DNA of 35,237 bases from Sedimentisphaerales bacterium (lineage in GTDB: Bacteria > Planctomycetota > Phycisphaerae > Sedimentisphaerales > SM23-30), in the NCBI GenBank assembly GCA_016933395.1, contig JAFGBA010000273.1, positions 1-35,237 on the forward strand. The letters run 5' to 3'. Numbering within the stretch: the stretch's first letter is position 1; the number at the start of each line of letters is the position of its first letter. The notes under the pieces are model-generated. The model had not been told where the DNA came from and ran no database searches. It saw only the letters and a list, made by a program, of their open reading frames with translations. Both the position numbers and the translations under genes were made by a program. Shown piece after piece: positions 1 through 7,140 of this stretch.

Positions 1-255
1 CCGGTGCTCATTGTCGTCAGTTTGTTCACTTTTGTTTATACATGGCAGGATATCATGGGACCCTTAATTTACCTGGACAATCCTGCTTATCGAACCGTAA
101 CCTTGGGCCTGGAATTTTTCCGCTCTCCCTATACGGACAATCGCCATCTCCTCATGACCGGAGCGGTTCTGGCCATGCTACCGGTGTTTATCCTCTTTGT
201 TTTCATACAAAAACATATCATGTCAGGTATTGCAACAACGGGTTTGAAGGGGTAA
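1..255 (+). CDS. Carbohydrate ABC transporter permease, C-terminal part (MalG/UgpE type)
   Basis: The reading frame is open from base 1, so the gene starts upstream of the window; only the last 84 residues are present. The piece holds the end of the inner-membrane permease fold: a hydrophobic helix, then TWQDIMGPLIYL, which resembles the segment after the EAA loop in MalG/UgpE-like permeases, then a last hydrophobic helix (MTGAVLAMLPVFILFVFIQK). It ends in the family-typical tail GIATTGLKG. In this family the protein forms half of the sugar channel and partners a second permease, a solute-binding protein and an ATPase, none of which are visible here. Its place just upstream of a LacI regulator and glycosidases suggests uptake of the oligosaccharides made by this locus. 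The substrate cannot be read from this fragment. Confidence 0.85.
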   Translation, partial: PVLIVVSLFTFVYTWQDIMGPLIYLDNPAYRTVTLGLEFFRSPYTDNRHLLMTGAVLAMLPVFILFVFIQKHIMSGIATTGLKG

Positions 256-281
256 ATAGCCAACTTATAGTGTTGTTGCAA
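230..281. repeat. 10-bp inverted repeat spanning the permease stop codon
   Basis: TTGCAACAAC (230-239) is the exact reverse complement of GTTGTTGCAA (272-281), with a 32-base loop that contains the permease stop codon. No T-run follows directly. It may form a 3'-end hairpin on the permease transcript or be an operator-like site; the function is unknown. Confidence 0.4.
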
Positions 282-341
282 CTAATGTTTTGTTAAAATT
301 ATGCTAAAGTACTTTATCAAAAATTGTTTATAAATTTTTAT

Positions 342-380
342 CGGTCCGTCTGTAAAAAACGGCCCGCCCAATTTTTGTAT
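342..380 (+). terminator. Weak terminator-like hairpin after the permease gene
   Basis: CGGTCCGT and ACGGCCCG (342-367) can form an 8-bp stem with one mismatch, followed a few bases later by ATTTTTGT. It lies between the permease stop and the lacI promoter, where a terminator would be expected. The stem is imperfect and the T-tract is displaced, so the call is tentative. Confidence 0.35.
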
Positions 381-388
381 TACGTTAT

Positions 389-406
389 TATATAAAGAGT
401 TATATA
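389..406. repeat. Small AT-only palindrome upstream of the lacI promoter
   Basis: TATATAA-agag-TTATATA is a perfect 7-bp inverted repeat about 60 bases upstream of the lacI -35 box. It could be an operator, but AT-rich palindromes arise easily by chance. The rest of the 256-580 gap holds only the weak hairpin and the promoter listed separately. Confidence 0.25.
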
Positions 407-463
407 TCATACCGCTCCCATTATTTGCTCAGATATCGAGTTTTTACAATAGATAAATAATGC

Positions 464-492
464 TTGACAAAACGATGCTGTCGATTTAGAAT
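464..492 (+). promoter_or_regulatory. Sigma70 promoter for the LacI-family gene
   Basis: TTGACA (464-469), a 17-base spacer and TAGAAT (487-492) make a near-consensus sigma70 promoter. The expected transcription start is near base 499, giving a leader of about 80 bases before the ATG at 581. Confidence 0.7.
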
Positions 493-580
493 ACGCTGGT
501 AAAGTGCTTTTTCAGTAGTTGAACCATGTTTTGCTTTCCCTGAGTTTATCTCGCGAAAGCCGTTTATGGAAAGTTGCCCC

Positions 581-1645
581 ATGAAGCAGTCCGTTCCAAG
601 ATTAAAAGACATCGCAAAAGAGGCGAATGTTTCAATGACGACGGCGTCGCTGATTTTGCGAAATGAAAAAGGTCGTTTTCATTCCGATACCCGCCACAGA
701 GTTATTAATGTGGCCCGAAAACTCGGTTGGCGAAGGAATCTTTTGGTCGAAAGTCTGCAAACCGGTAAAACTCGTACCGTTGGCGTTTTGGTTCCGCCGT
801 ACGATTCATTTTGGTCAAATGTCCTGTTTGGCCTGCATCACGAACTGGTCGCTGCGGATTACATGCCGATTACGCTTTGGATAGGAGATGACATTGAAGC
901 GCTTCTTGCCCACTCCCCACAACCGGCCAACGGCCTGGATCAGATTAACCGTCTGATTGATCGTCGTGTGGAAGGGTTCGTTCTTTGGCCGGATACGGCT
1001 GACGCCTACAGCGATTTATTCAAGGAGCTTGTCGAACGCGGCGTTCCCGTTGTTGTTATTGACAGCGAACTAACGGACGAAAAAATTGCCGATTCCATCC
1101 AAACGGACGAGGAGTCCGGCAGTTATCAGGTTGCCCAGCATCTCCTCAAACTGGGGCACAGAAATATTGGTTGCTTGATCGAAACGGAACTGGCGTCAAA
1201 GCGTTGGCAGGTCGCCAGGCAAAGATACTTTGAATTCGCATTGAGTGAGTGTCACGCCGTTCAATATCGTAGTTGGGCGTTGGAAGCATCAGATCCGGAC
1301 GGCAAAAGGGTGGCATCTCTCATTCTCGACGACCCTAACCGTCCAACGGCGATATTTTGCGATACAGACCATCTGGCGCATGATTTATATCATGTGGCCC
1401 ATGAGAAAAACATACGAATTCCCGAAGATATCTCTGTTGTGGGTTTTTCTGATCTGGATTTTGCCAAGACGATGAGGCCGCCTTTGACAACGGTCAGGCA
1501 GAAACCGCTGGAGTTGGGCCGTCATGCGGCAAGGCTTCTGATCGGTCGAATCACAGGCGAATTGAAGGATGCCGAACCGCACACCATAAAGGTGGGCTGC
1601 TCGTTGATAGAACGCGAATCAACTGCGTTGGCAAATGGCAAATAA
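581..1645 (+). CDS. LacI/GalR-family transcriptional regulator
   Basis: The protein has about 354 residues, the usual length for LacI/GalR regulators. The N-terminus carries the helix-turn-helix (LKDIAKEANVSMTTASLILR) and a hinge-helix region (HRVINVARKLGWRRN). The rest is a periplasmic-binding-protein-like effector domain, with VGVLVPPYDSFW at its start, RVEGFVLWP in the middle, ISVVGFSDLDFA near the end and the late motif PPLTTVRQ. The ORF track starts at 566, but GGAAAG at 568-573 sits seven bases before the ATG at 581, so that start is preferred. By family knowledge it binds a palindromic operator and responds to a sugar. Lying between a sugar permease and secreted glycosidases, it probably controls this polysaccharide locus; the effector and operator are not evident. 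Confidence 0.9.
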   Translation: MKQSVPRLKDIAKEANVSMTTASLILRNEKGRFHSDTRHRVINVARKLGWRRNLLVESLQTGKTRTVGVLVPPYDSFWSNVLFGLHHELVAADYMPITLWIGDDIEALLAHSPQPANGLDQINRLIDRRVEGFVLWPDTADAYSDLFKELVERGVPVVVIDSELTDEKIADSIQTDEESGSYQVAQHLLKLGHRNIGCLIETELASKRWQVARQRYFEFALSECHAVQYRSWALEASDPDGKRVASLILDDPNRPTAIFCDTDHLAHDLYHVAHEKNIRIPEDISVVGFSDLDFAKTMRPPLTTVRQKPLELGRHAARLLIGRITGELKDAEPHTIKVGCSLIERESTALANGK

Positions 1646-1722
1646 AATAAATCATCATAGTTTTGTTGTAGGTAGCTCATTGGAGTGTGGCCGTTTTTAA
1701 ACAATTATAAAGGAGAAATGAA

Positions 1723-3054
1723 ATGAAGAGTAAAACAGTAGCGTTGTTATTTGTTATTATGATGGCATGTCTTAGCGCACAGAGTTTCGCCTTGCCTTTG
1801 GAGGATTTTGAATCTTATACCGATACGGCGGCACTGCAGGCGCAATGGCCGATTCTTCCCGCCACTCAAACGACGGTGAGCACCTCCTTGAGCACTTCGG
1901 TGTTTCACGCCGGCGCAAAATCAATGCGTTATAATTACGATTGCAGTGTGGAACCGTATTATAGTCGAGTATTTCACGTATTTCCGAGCGATCAAGACTG
2001 GTCGGCTTATAATATTCTTAGCTTTTGGCTCAAGGGCGAATCCAGCCTGACCAATAGTTCTGAATATGTAATTATCTCTCTCTATAAACTAGTCGGCGAG
2101 GTTTACAATGACCCGAATGACCTGGAACTTATAGGCACTACGTCGCTCGCCGGGATCACGCAGGATCCCTCATGGAAACACCAACAGGCGAATATCCAGG
2201 TGGGCTATGGCGATCGCAGCGCAGTTCGGGCTATTAGCATCGGCCTTGATCCCCATGCATTGTACGGCTACGGCGATGGCGTACTCTGGTTTGATGACCT
2301 GGAAGTGACGAGCGCCAGCTTGGAGCCGCTGGAAGATTTCGAGAGTTACGCCGATACAACGGAGTTGCTTGATTTTGGCACCAATGACGGCAACGGCGGC
2401 GGCTGGTCATCCGGCACTTCCACCGCTGTTTTATCCTTGTCCACCACGGAGGTGTACGAGGGCCTTCAAGCCATGAGGTTCGATTACAACAATGGCGCCG
2501 ATCCTTATTATGCCAAGGCCATGAAATGGTTGGCCTGGAGTAGTGGCGACGGTTTTGACATGCGACCTTATGACATTCTTTCGATTAGCTTTAAGTGCAC
2601 CGATGCGTCAGACTATTTGCAGGCGGTGCTTGTCGATGGCGATGGCATCAATCAGGCTGTCATCCAGTACAACGGCACTACTCCTCTTCCCGTCGGTGAT
2701 TGGGTGAAATGGCAAATTGACCTATCGACCATTCCCAATGAAGACAAATGGATGGTGGGTCGCGTGGATCTTGTTATGAAAGGTTATTATGGTAGTGGGA
2801 CGGTGTACTTTGATGATATCCACCTGAATGTCTGTGTTCTGGATATTCCCGGCGATGTTGATGGGAACTGCCGCGTCAATCAGCAGGATTTGGCCAAGTT
2901 CGCGAGTTATTGGTTGGATAATACGTGTGTGGCGGATACGTGGTGCGATAGTTGTGATATTGATCAGAGTGGTGAAGTTGACCTGATCGATTTTGCCGTT
3001 CTAGCGAACCATTACGGTGAATGCAACTTGCTTGTGCAGGAAGATTGCGACTAG
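1723..3054 (+). CDS. Secreted protein with two carbohydrate-binding-like modules and a C-terminal dockerin-like domain
   Basis: The gene has a strong ribosome site (AAAGGAG) before its ATG. The 443-residue product begins with a signal peptide (ending near AQSFA). It then has two jelly-roll-like modules, about residues 26-198 and 203-368, each opening with a LEDFESYxD motif and closing with a WFDDLEV or YFDDIHL strand, as in carbohydrate- or galactose-binding-like domains. Residues 375 to about 437 form a type I dockerin-like pair of calcium loops (GDVDGNCRVNQQDLAKFA and CDIDQSGEVDLIDFAVLA). There is no evident catalytic domain. It is likely an extracellular glycan-binding or scaffold-associated protein. 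The second module is nearly duplicated in the downstream glycosidase. The sugar bound is unknown. Confidence 0.75.
   Translation: MKSKTVALLFVIMMACLSAQSFALPLEDFESYTDTAALQAQWPILPATQTTVSTSLSTSVFHAGAKSMRYNYDCSVEPYYSRVFHVFPSDQDWSAYNILSFWLKGESSLTNSSEYVIISLYKLVGEVYNDPNDLELIGTTSLAGITQDPSWKHQQANIQVGYGDRSAVRAISIGLDPHALYGYGDGVLWFDDLEVTSASLEPLEDFESYADTTELLDFGTNDGNGGGWSSGTSTAVLSLSTTEVYEGLQAMRFDYNNGADPYYAKAMKWLAWSSGDGFDMRPYDILSISFKCTDASDYLQAVLVDGDGINQAVIQYNGTTPLPVGDWVKWQIDLSTIPNEDKWMVGRVDLVMKGYYGSGTVYFDDIHLNVCVLDIPGDVDGNCRVNQQDLAKFASYWLDNTCVADTWCDSCDIDQSGEVDLIDFAVLANHYGECNLLVQEDCD
2329..2826 (+). repeat. Duplicated binding-module coding segment, copy A
   Basis: This segment (residues 203-368 of the upstream secreted protein) closely matches 4654-5166 in the next gene at both DNA and protein level. 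Shared protein motifs include LLDFGTNDGNGGGWS, STAVLSLSTTEVY, SISFKCTDAS and KWMVGRVDL. The stretch encoding the STAVLSLSTT motif is almost base-for-base the same, which points to recent duplication within the genome. Confidence 0.85.
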
Positions 3055-3144
3055 AAAACAACGGATTGTGTAAAAAACCAATTATTGAAAAAGGCATACA
3101 AACACAAGAACCGCGACATTAAACGGATATAATTGGCTGATTAT

Positions 3145-5295
3145 ATGGTAAAGAAGTGTCTCATCATGAGCCTTATCATAATTACACCGAATTGGGCTGC
3201 TGTGCCGGATTACATCTTTGATGTTAGCGCGACCCGGCAAACCGTTATGGGATTCGGTGCGCAGGTATGGTCTGGAGATACGAATGTCAACGCGATGTTG
3301 AGTAATCTAAACTGCAAATATGTTCGCATGGAAATCGGTCCCAATTGGAATGAAGTTACAGACCCCCCGCCGACTGATTCCAGCAGGGCTTCGTTCGACG
3401 CTTATTTTGCCGATCACATTGGCGCCGCCAGGGTAAACAATCTGGCCGCTTCGTGGGCCATGGCGGATAGTCTTGGAATAGAAATAATCGCGAATCAGTT
3501 TCACGCCCCCAATGCCTGGCTTGACGGCGGAAATCAGTTGCTTTCTGCGTACCATCAGGATTTTGCCTTGCTTTGGGGGGCGACGGCGGCGTTTCTTGAC
3601 GGTCATGGTATGCGGCCGGATTACGTGGATTTATTGAATGAACCGGAAGGTCACTGGAATGTGTATGTGCCGCCGGCGGATTACAATACCGTCGTTAAAC
3701 TGGTTCGATACGAGCTCGACGACCGGGGATTTGCCGATGTCGGCATCGTTGGACCGGGTTTGGCCTATCTCGATCATGATGATGGCGGACAAACATGGGT
3801 CAATGCCCTGGATCAGGATGGCGTCGCTTCTCTGGCGGCCTGGAGCACACACGCCTGGGATGAAAGCTTTCAGCCGGATTGCGGTCCTGAATTTTTGGAA
3901 AACCGGTGGATCGATTTCGGAAATGCGATTGCCAATAAGGATCCGGAAGGCTTTATGCCTGTTTTCGTGACTGAGTACATGACCGGCGCGACCACCTTTA
4001 ACGGAATCAGTTATGCGTCACCGGGATCGGCGTCCAGTGGTACGGCCAGCGAAACGGACGCTTTTGCCGTCCGCGTTTTTCAAAATACCCTTTCTTTGTT
4101 GAATTGCGGCGCCAATGCCCTGGTGCTTTGGGAAGCGGCGGATCAATACTGGAGCGGCTCAAGCTGGGGTTTGCTTCGTAGCGCCGCCATGGGCAATACA
4201 CCGCGGCCGGCGTATTACGCCTTGTCCTGTTTGTTGCCTGTTATTCCGGACAATGCCCAGGTGATCGAAAAAAGCTGGACGGATAACGAGGTCATTGCCG
4301 GGGCATTTTGGGAAGGCAATACATTGGTTGCGGCTTTTGCCAACGGAACAACAGGCGTAAAACAGCGGGTGGCTCAGCTTGCGAATATCAACAGCGCCCG
4401 CGTCACCCAGGCCTGGGCTTATGAAGGCGGCAGTGTGGTCGATCGAACCTCGTCCGTTGTCATGGACCAGGACCTCCATCAAGCACTGGTTTCGCTTGAG
4501 CCGGATAGCACGTTGACCGTGGTTTTTTCGATCAATGAATGTTCGGAATCCTTAAACGCTGATTTAAATGGTGATTGCGTCGTTAACCTGATTGATTTTT
4601 CGATTGTATCGAGCAACTGGCTCCAGACGAATTTTGGGCCCTTGCACGTGGTATTGGAAGATTTCGAGAGTTACGCCGACGACGAGGAACTGCTTGATTT
4701 CGGGACCAATGACGGCAATGGCGGCGGCTGGTCGCCCGGTGATTCCACCGCTGTTTTATCCTTGTCCACCACAGAAGTGTACAGCGGCGGCCAGGCCATG
4801 AGGTACGATTACAACAATAGCGCCAGTCCCTATTTTGCCAAGGGCATGCAGTGGTTGGCATGGAGCGCAGGTACGAATGGCGTCGATTTTCGGCCATACG
4901 ACATTCTCTCGATCAGCTTCAAATGCACTGACGCTTCGGGCTATCTGCAGGCGACGCTGGTGGACGGTTGGGGCATCAATAAGGCCGCTATCTTATACAA
5001 CAACATGGCCGTTCTTCCCGAGGGTGAGTGGGTCGAATGGCAGATTGATCTAACGGCGATCCCCGATAGCGCCAAATGGATGGTCGGCCGCGTGGACCTT
5101 TTCATGTTAGATACAAGCGGCACTTATGGCAATTTCGGCACGGTTTATTTCGACGATATCGTACTGGTCGATTCATCGTCGCTGACGGAATGCGATGGAT
5201 TCCAGCCGGGAGATGTAACCGGTGATTGTGAAGTCAACGTGGAGGACCTCAGCGAGATGGCCATAAGCTGGCTGGAATGTGCGTTAATCGAGTAA
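3145..5295 (+). CDS. Secreted clan GH-A glycoside hydrolase with split dockerin repeats and a binding module
   Basis: The product has 716 residues from the ATG at 3145; the ORF track uses a TTG at 3133, and neither start has a clear ribosome site. A signal peptide (to about WAA) precedes a TIM-barrel domain opening with VMGFGAQVWSGD. The barrel carries VDLLNEPEG (likely acid/base Glu 166) and FVTEYMTG (likely nucleophile Glu 277), and is followed by a beta-rich domain (VIEKSWTDNEVIAGAFW). This pattern recalls GH30-like or GH39-like enzymes, but I cannot fix the family. One dockerin half-repeat (residues about 473-496) is followed by a binding module (about 504-674) and a second half-repeat (about 688-712). 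It probably hydrolyses a plant- or algal-type polysaccharide outside the cell. Confidence 0.75.
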   Translation: MVKKCLIMSLIIITPNWAAVPDYIFDVSATRQTVMGFGAQVWSGDTNVNAMLSNLNCKYVRMEIGPNWNEVTDPPPTDSSRASFDAYFADHIGAARVNNLAASWAMADSLGIEIIANQFHAPNAWLDGGNQLLSAYHQDFALLWGATAAFLDGHGMRPDYVDLLNEPEGHWNVYVPPADYNTVVKLVRYELDDRGFADVGIVGPGLAYLDHDDGGQTWVNALDQDGVASLAAWSTHAWDESFQPDCGPEFLENRWIDFGNAIANKDPEGFMPVFVTEYMTGATTFNGISYASPGSASSGTASETDAFAVRVFQNTLSLLNCGANALVLWEAADQYWSGSSWGLLRSAAMGNTPRPAYYALSCLLPVIPDNAQVIEKSWTDNEVIAGAFWEGNTLVAAFANGTTGVKQRVAQLANINSARVTQAWAYEGGSVVDRTSSVVMDQDLHQALVSLEPDSTLTVVFSINECSESLNADLNGDCVVNLIDFSIVSSNWLQTNFGPLHVVLEDFESYADDEELLDFGTNDGNGGGWSPGDSTAVLSLSTTEVYSGGQAMRYDYNNSASPYFAKGMQWLAWSAGTNGVDFRPYDILSISFKCTDASGYLQATLVDGWGINKAAILYNNMAVLPEGEWVEWQIDLTAIPDSAKWMVGRVDLFMLDTSGTYGNFGTVYFDDIVLVDSSSLTECDGFQPGDVTGDCEVNVEDLSEMAISWLECALIE
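4654..5166 (+). repeat. Duplicated binding-module coding segment, copy B
   Basis: This is the partner of 2329-2826. It encodes the binding module of the GH-A glycosidase and lies between that protein's two dockerin half-repeats. Relative to copy A it has small in-frame insertions, for example GTNGVDFRP against GDGFDMRP, and LDTSGTYGNFGTV against KGYYGSGTV. Confidence 0.85.
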
Positions 5296-5298
5296 TAG

Positions 5299-5320
5299 GT
5301 ATCCTGAGTGTACAGGATAC
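5299..5320 (+). repeat. Perfect 8-bp hairpin between secreted-protein genes
   Basis: GTATCCTG-agtgta-CAGGATAC forms a perfect 8-bp stem with a 6-base loop, only 3 bases after the glycosidase stop codon and 32 bases before the PEP-CTERM gene. No T-run follows, so a processing, stability or attenuation element fits better than an intrinsic terminator. Confidence 0.5.
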
Positions 5321-5352
5321 AAAATGTATAATCTTATTAAGGAGATGGAAAA

Positions 5353-6030
5353 ATGTTGAAGCTAAGAGCAAAATGGTTAGCCGGACTGTTATGTCTGGCG
5401 CTGGTTGGCACTGCTTCGGCGGCGGTCATAGTGATCGACGATTTCGAGTCGTACGCTGATGACGCGGCCTTGCAGGCTGCGTGGGTGGTTCACCCCGGCG
5501 GCGAGCCGATCCTGGAGTCTCTGGAGACGGTCAACGGCAGTACGGCCATGCTGATTGACACGAACCAAAGCAGTATCTACTGGTCTCAGACCAAGCTGTC
5601 CCTGCCGGGCGCTGTGCCCGACGTCCACGGCGTCAATTTCGTTTATGCCGGCCATGATGCGTTGAGCGTGGATGTTAAGGTTCCCGCCAACCAGGAAGCT
5701 CCCTGGGTTTACCTGGGCGGTACGGGCGGATTGGTCTATCTGTCGCTGTTCGACTGCTGGGGTCAGCAGGTTCTTTACGCTGACATTCCCAACTATGACA
5801 GCCAGACGACCGCGAATGGCACGAACATTACCTGGGAGATTCCCTTCGCCACCGCCACCTTGCCGGGAATGAACCTGGAAAACGTCGCCACCATCGCGGT
5901 GGGCTACAAATATATGTACCGCGGCCGCGGCGGCCTGTTCATCGATAATGTCGCCCTGGTTCCCGAACCGGCGACGATGTCGCTGCTGGTTTTGGGCGGT
6001 GTGGCTTTGCTAAGACGTCGCAGACACTAA
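5353..6030 (+). CDS. PEP-CTERM-anchored secreted protein with a DFESYAD-type module
   Basis: A strong ribosome site (AAGGAG, 5339-5344) sits eight bases before the ATG. The 225-residue product starts with a signal peptide (ending near GTASAA). One beta-sandwich-like module follows, opening with IDDFESYADDAALQAAW and ending with LFIDNVALV, like the modules of the two upstream proteins. The C-terminus is a textbook PEP-CTERM signal: VPEP, a hydrophobic stretch and RRRRH. By family knowledge this signal directs export and exosortase processing. The protein is probably a cell-envelope or extracellular glycan-binding factor. It lacks a dockerin, so it is delivered differently from its two neighbours. 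No catalytic residues are evident. Confidence 0.85.
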   Translation: MLKLRAKWLAGLLCLALVGTASAAVIVIDDFESYADDAALQAAWVVHPGGEPILESLETVNGSTAMLIDTNQSSIYWSQTKLSLPGAVPDVHGVNFVYAGHDALSVDVKVPANQEAPWVYLGGTGGLVYLSLFDCWGQQVLYADIPNYDSQTTANGTNITWEIPFATATLPGMNLENVATIAVGYKYMYRGRGGLFIDNVALVPEPATMSLLVLGGVALLRRRRH

Positions 6031-6042
6031 TTTGGTTTGGTT

Positions 6043-6087
6043 CGGATCAAGTGTTCCGGAAGCTCAAAATTCCGGAACACTTATCCG
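6043..6087 (+). terminator. Long stem-loop after the PEP-CTERM gene
   Basis: CGGAT-c-AAGTGTTCCGGAA pairs with TTCCGGAACACTT-ATCCG around the loop gctcaaaa, giving an 18-bp stem with a single bulged base. It starts 12 bases after the stop codon. There is no T-tract, so termination or 3'-end protection is inferred from position and stem strength. Confidence 0.6.
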
Positions 6088-6180
6088 ACTTAATGAAGCG
6101 TATGATGTTACGTAAGTACGACATGAATGATAACAGCGATGAGTCACTGCCGATTAAGAACTGATGAGTAAAATTTTCGA

Positions 6181-6225
6181 ACAGAACAAATAGTCGATAG
6201 CTCAACTATTTCGATGTCGTTCTGT
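6181..6225 (+). repeat. Bulged stem-loop upstream of the prepilin-like gene
   Basis: ACAGAACAAATAGT (6181-6194) pairs with ACTATTT (6205-6211) and GTTCTGT (6219-6225), leaving seven unpaired bases on one side. It lies about 50 bases before the ribosome site of the next gene, so it could be a structured leader or part of a promoter region. No known riboswitch is recognised. Confidence 0.4.
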
Positions 6226-6272
6226 CAGGCATAATAATTAAATGGGTATAGCGCATGAAAGAGAGGTTCGTC

Positions 6273-7049
6273 ATGGCCAAAAAACGAGCATTTACCCTTA
6301 TTGAACTGTTGGTGGTGGTGTCCATCATCGCATTATTGGTGTCCATATTGCTGCCGGCGCTGGGCAAAGCCAGGCAGTCGGCGAAAAAGGCTGTATGCGC
6401 AAGTCAACTGCATCAAACCACGCAGGCATGCACCGCTTACGCCATAGCTCTGAATAATGATAAATTGCCTCAGGGAACCATGGGCACAAGCAGTAGCAAT
6501 ACTCCGGGCTGGAGCCAGACAAATTACATTATGGATATTGCATTTAACGGCATAGCCAAATATCTCGAAGATACGCGCGTAATGAGCTGCATCAATACGG
6601 AGAAATGGTATGCTTATGATTCCGAATATATCGATGGCAGGCCTTTTATTCCCAGTTGGTGCCTGGCGGTGAACTGGCCGGCATATATATTTGGTTATAA
6701 TTATCTCGGCGGTCATTTTGCCAAACAATGGCCGGATCCTGTTGATCCGGAAGCGGTGAAATGGGATTCGCCAAGCAAACTGTCCGATCCGGGTTATTTG
6801 CCGTTAATGGTCGACATCATCAGTCAGAGCACTTATTATACGAAAACAAGCATCGCTCATGGCAGTAGAGGAGACTTCATTAGCACTAACTATATCGATT
6901 CTCCCGGGGAGCAAGATATACAGGTCGGCGGGAATGTCGGTCTGCTCGATGGCTCGGTGCATTGGAAGAATATTTCTGAAATGGAAAAGCACAATATTTT
7001 GAATCAGTTTGGCGATATTACCTCTAGAGACCTTTTCGGATGGTGGTAA
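6273..7049 (+). CDS. Prepilin-type N-terminal cleavage/methylation protein (type II secretion pseudopilin-like)
   Basis: The N-terminus MAKKRAFTLIELLVVVSI is a classic type IV prepilin signal: a short basic leader, cleavage before Phe, Glu at +5, then a hydrophobic helix ending in LLPALGKARQSAK. The ORF track begins at 6255, but AGAGAGG at 6260-6266 sits six bases before the ATG at 6273, making that the better start. The C-terminal NVGLLDGSVHW resembles the DG-S-W motif common in the large prepilin-like families of planctomycetes. By family knowledge these proteins are membrane-inserted and processed by prepilin peptidase. The role here is unknown; its position among secreted glycosidases suggests surface display or binding of polysaccharide. 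It is about 258 residues long with a divergent middle. Confidence 0.85.
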   Translation: MAKKRAFTLIELLVVVSIIALLVSILLPALGKARQSAKKAVCASQLHQTTQACTAYAIALNNDKLPQGTMGTSSSNTPGWSQTNYIMDIAFNGIAKYLEDTRVMSCINTEKWYAYDSEYIDGRPFIPSWCLAVNWPAYIFGYNYLGGHFAKQWPDPVDPEAVKWDSPSKLSDPGYLPLMVDIISQSTYYTKTSIAHGSRGDFISTNYIDSPGEQDIQVGGNVGLLDGSVHWKNISEMEKHNILNQFGDITSRDLFGWW

Positions 7050-7140
7050 ACGTCAAAGTTTGATTACCAATATTCCACGAGCACCACGGCGTAATGTCAT
7101 CATGCCCGACTACCGGAGCAATTAAGCAGCAGGTATATTT

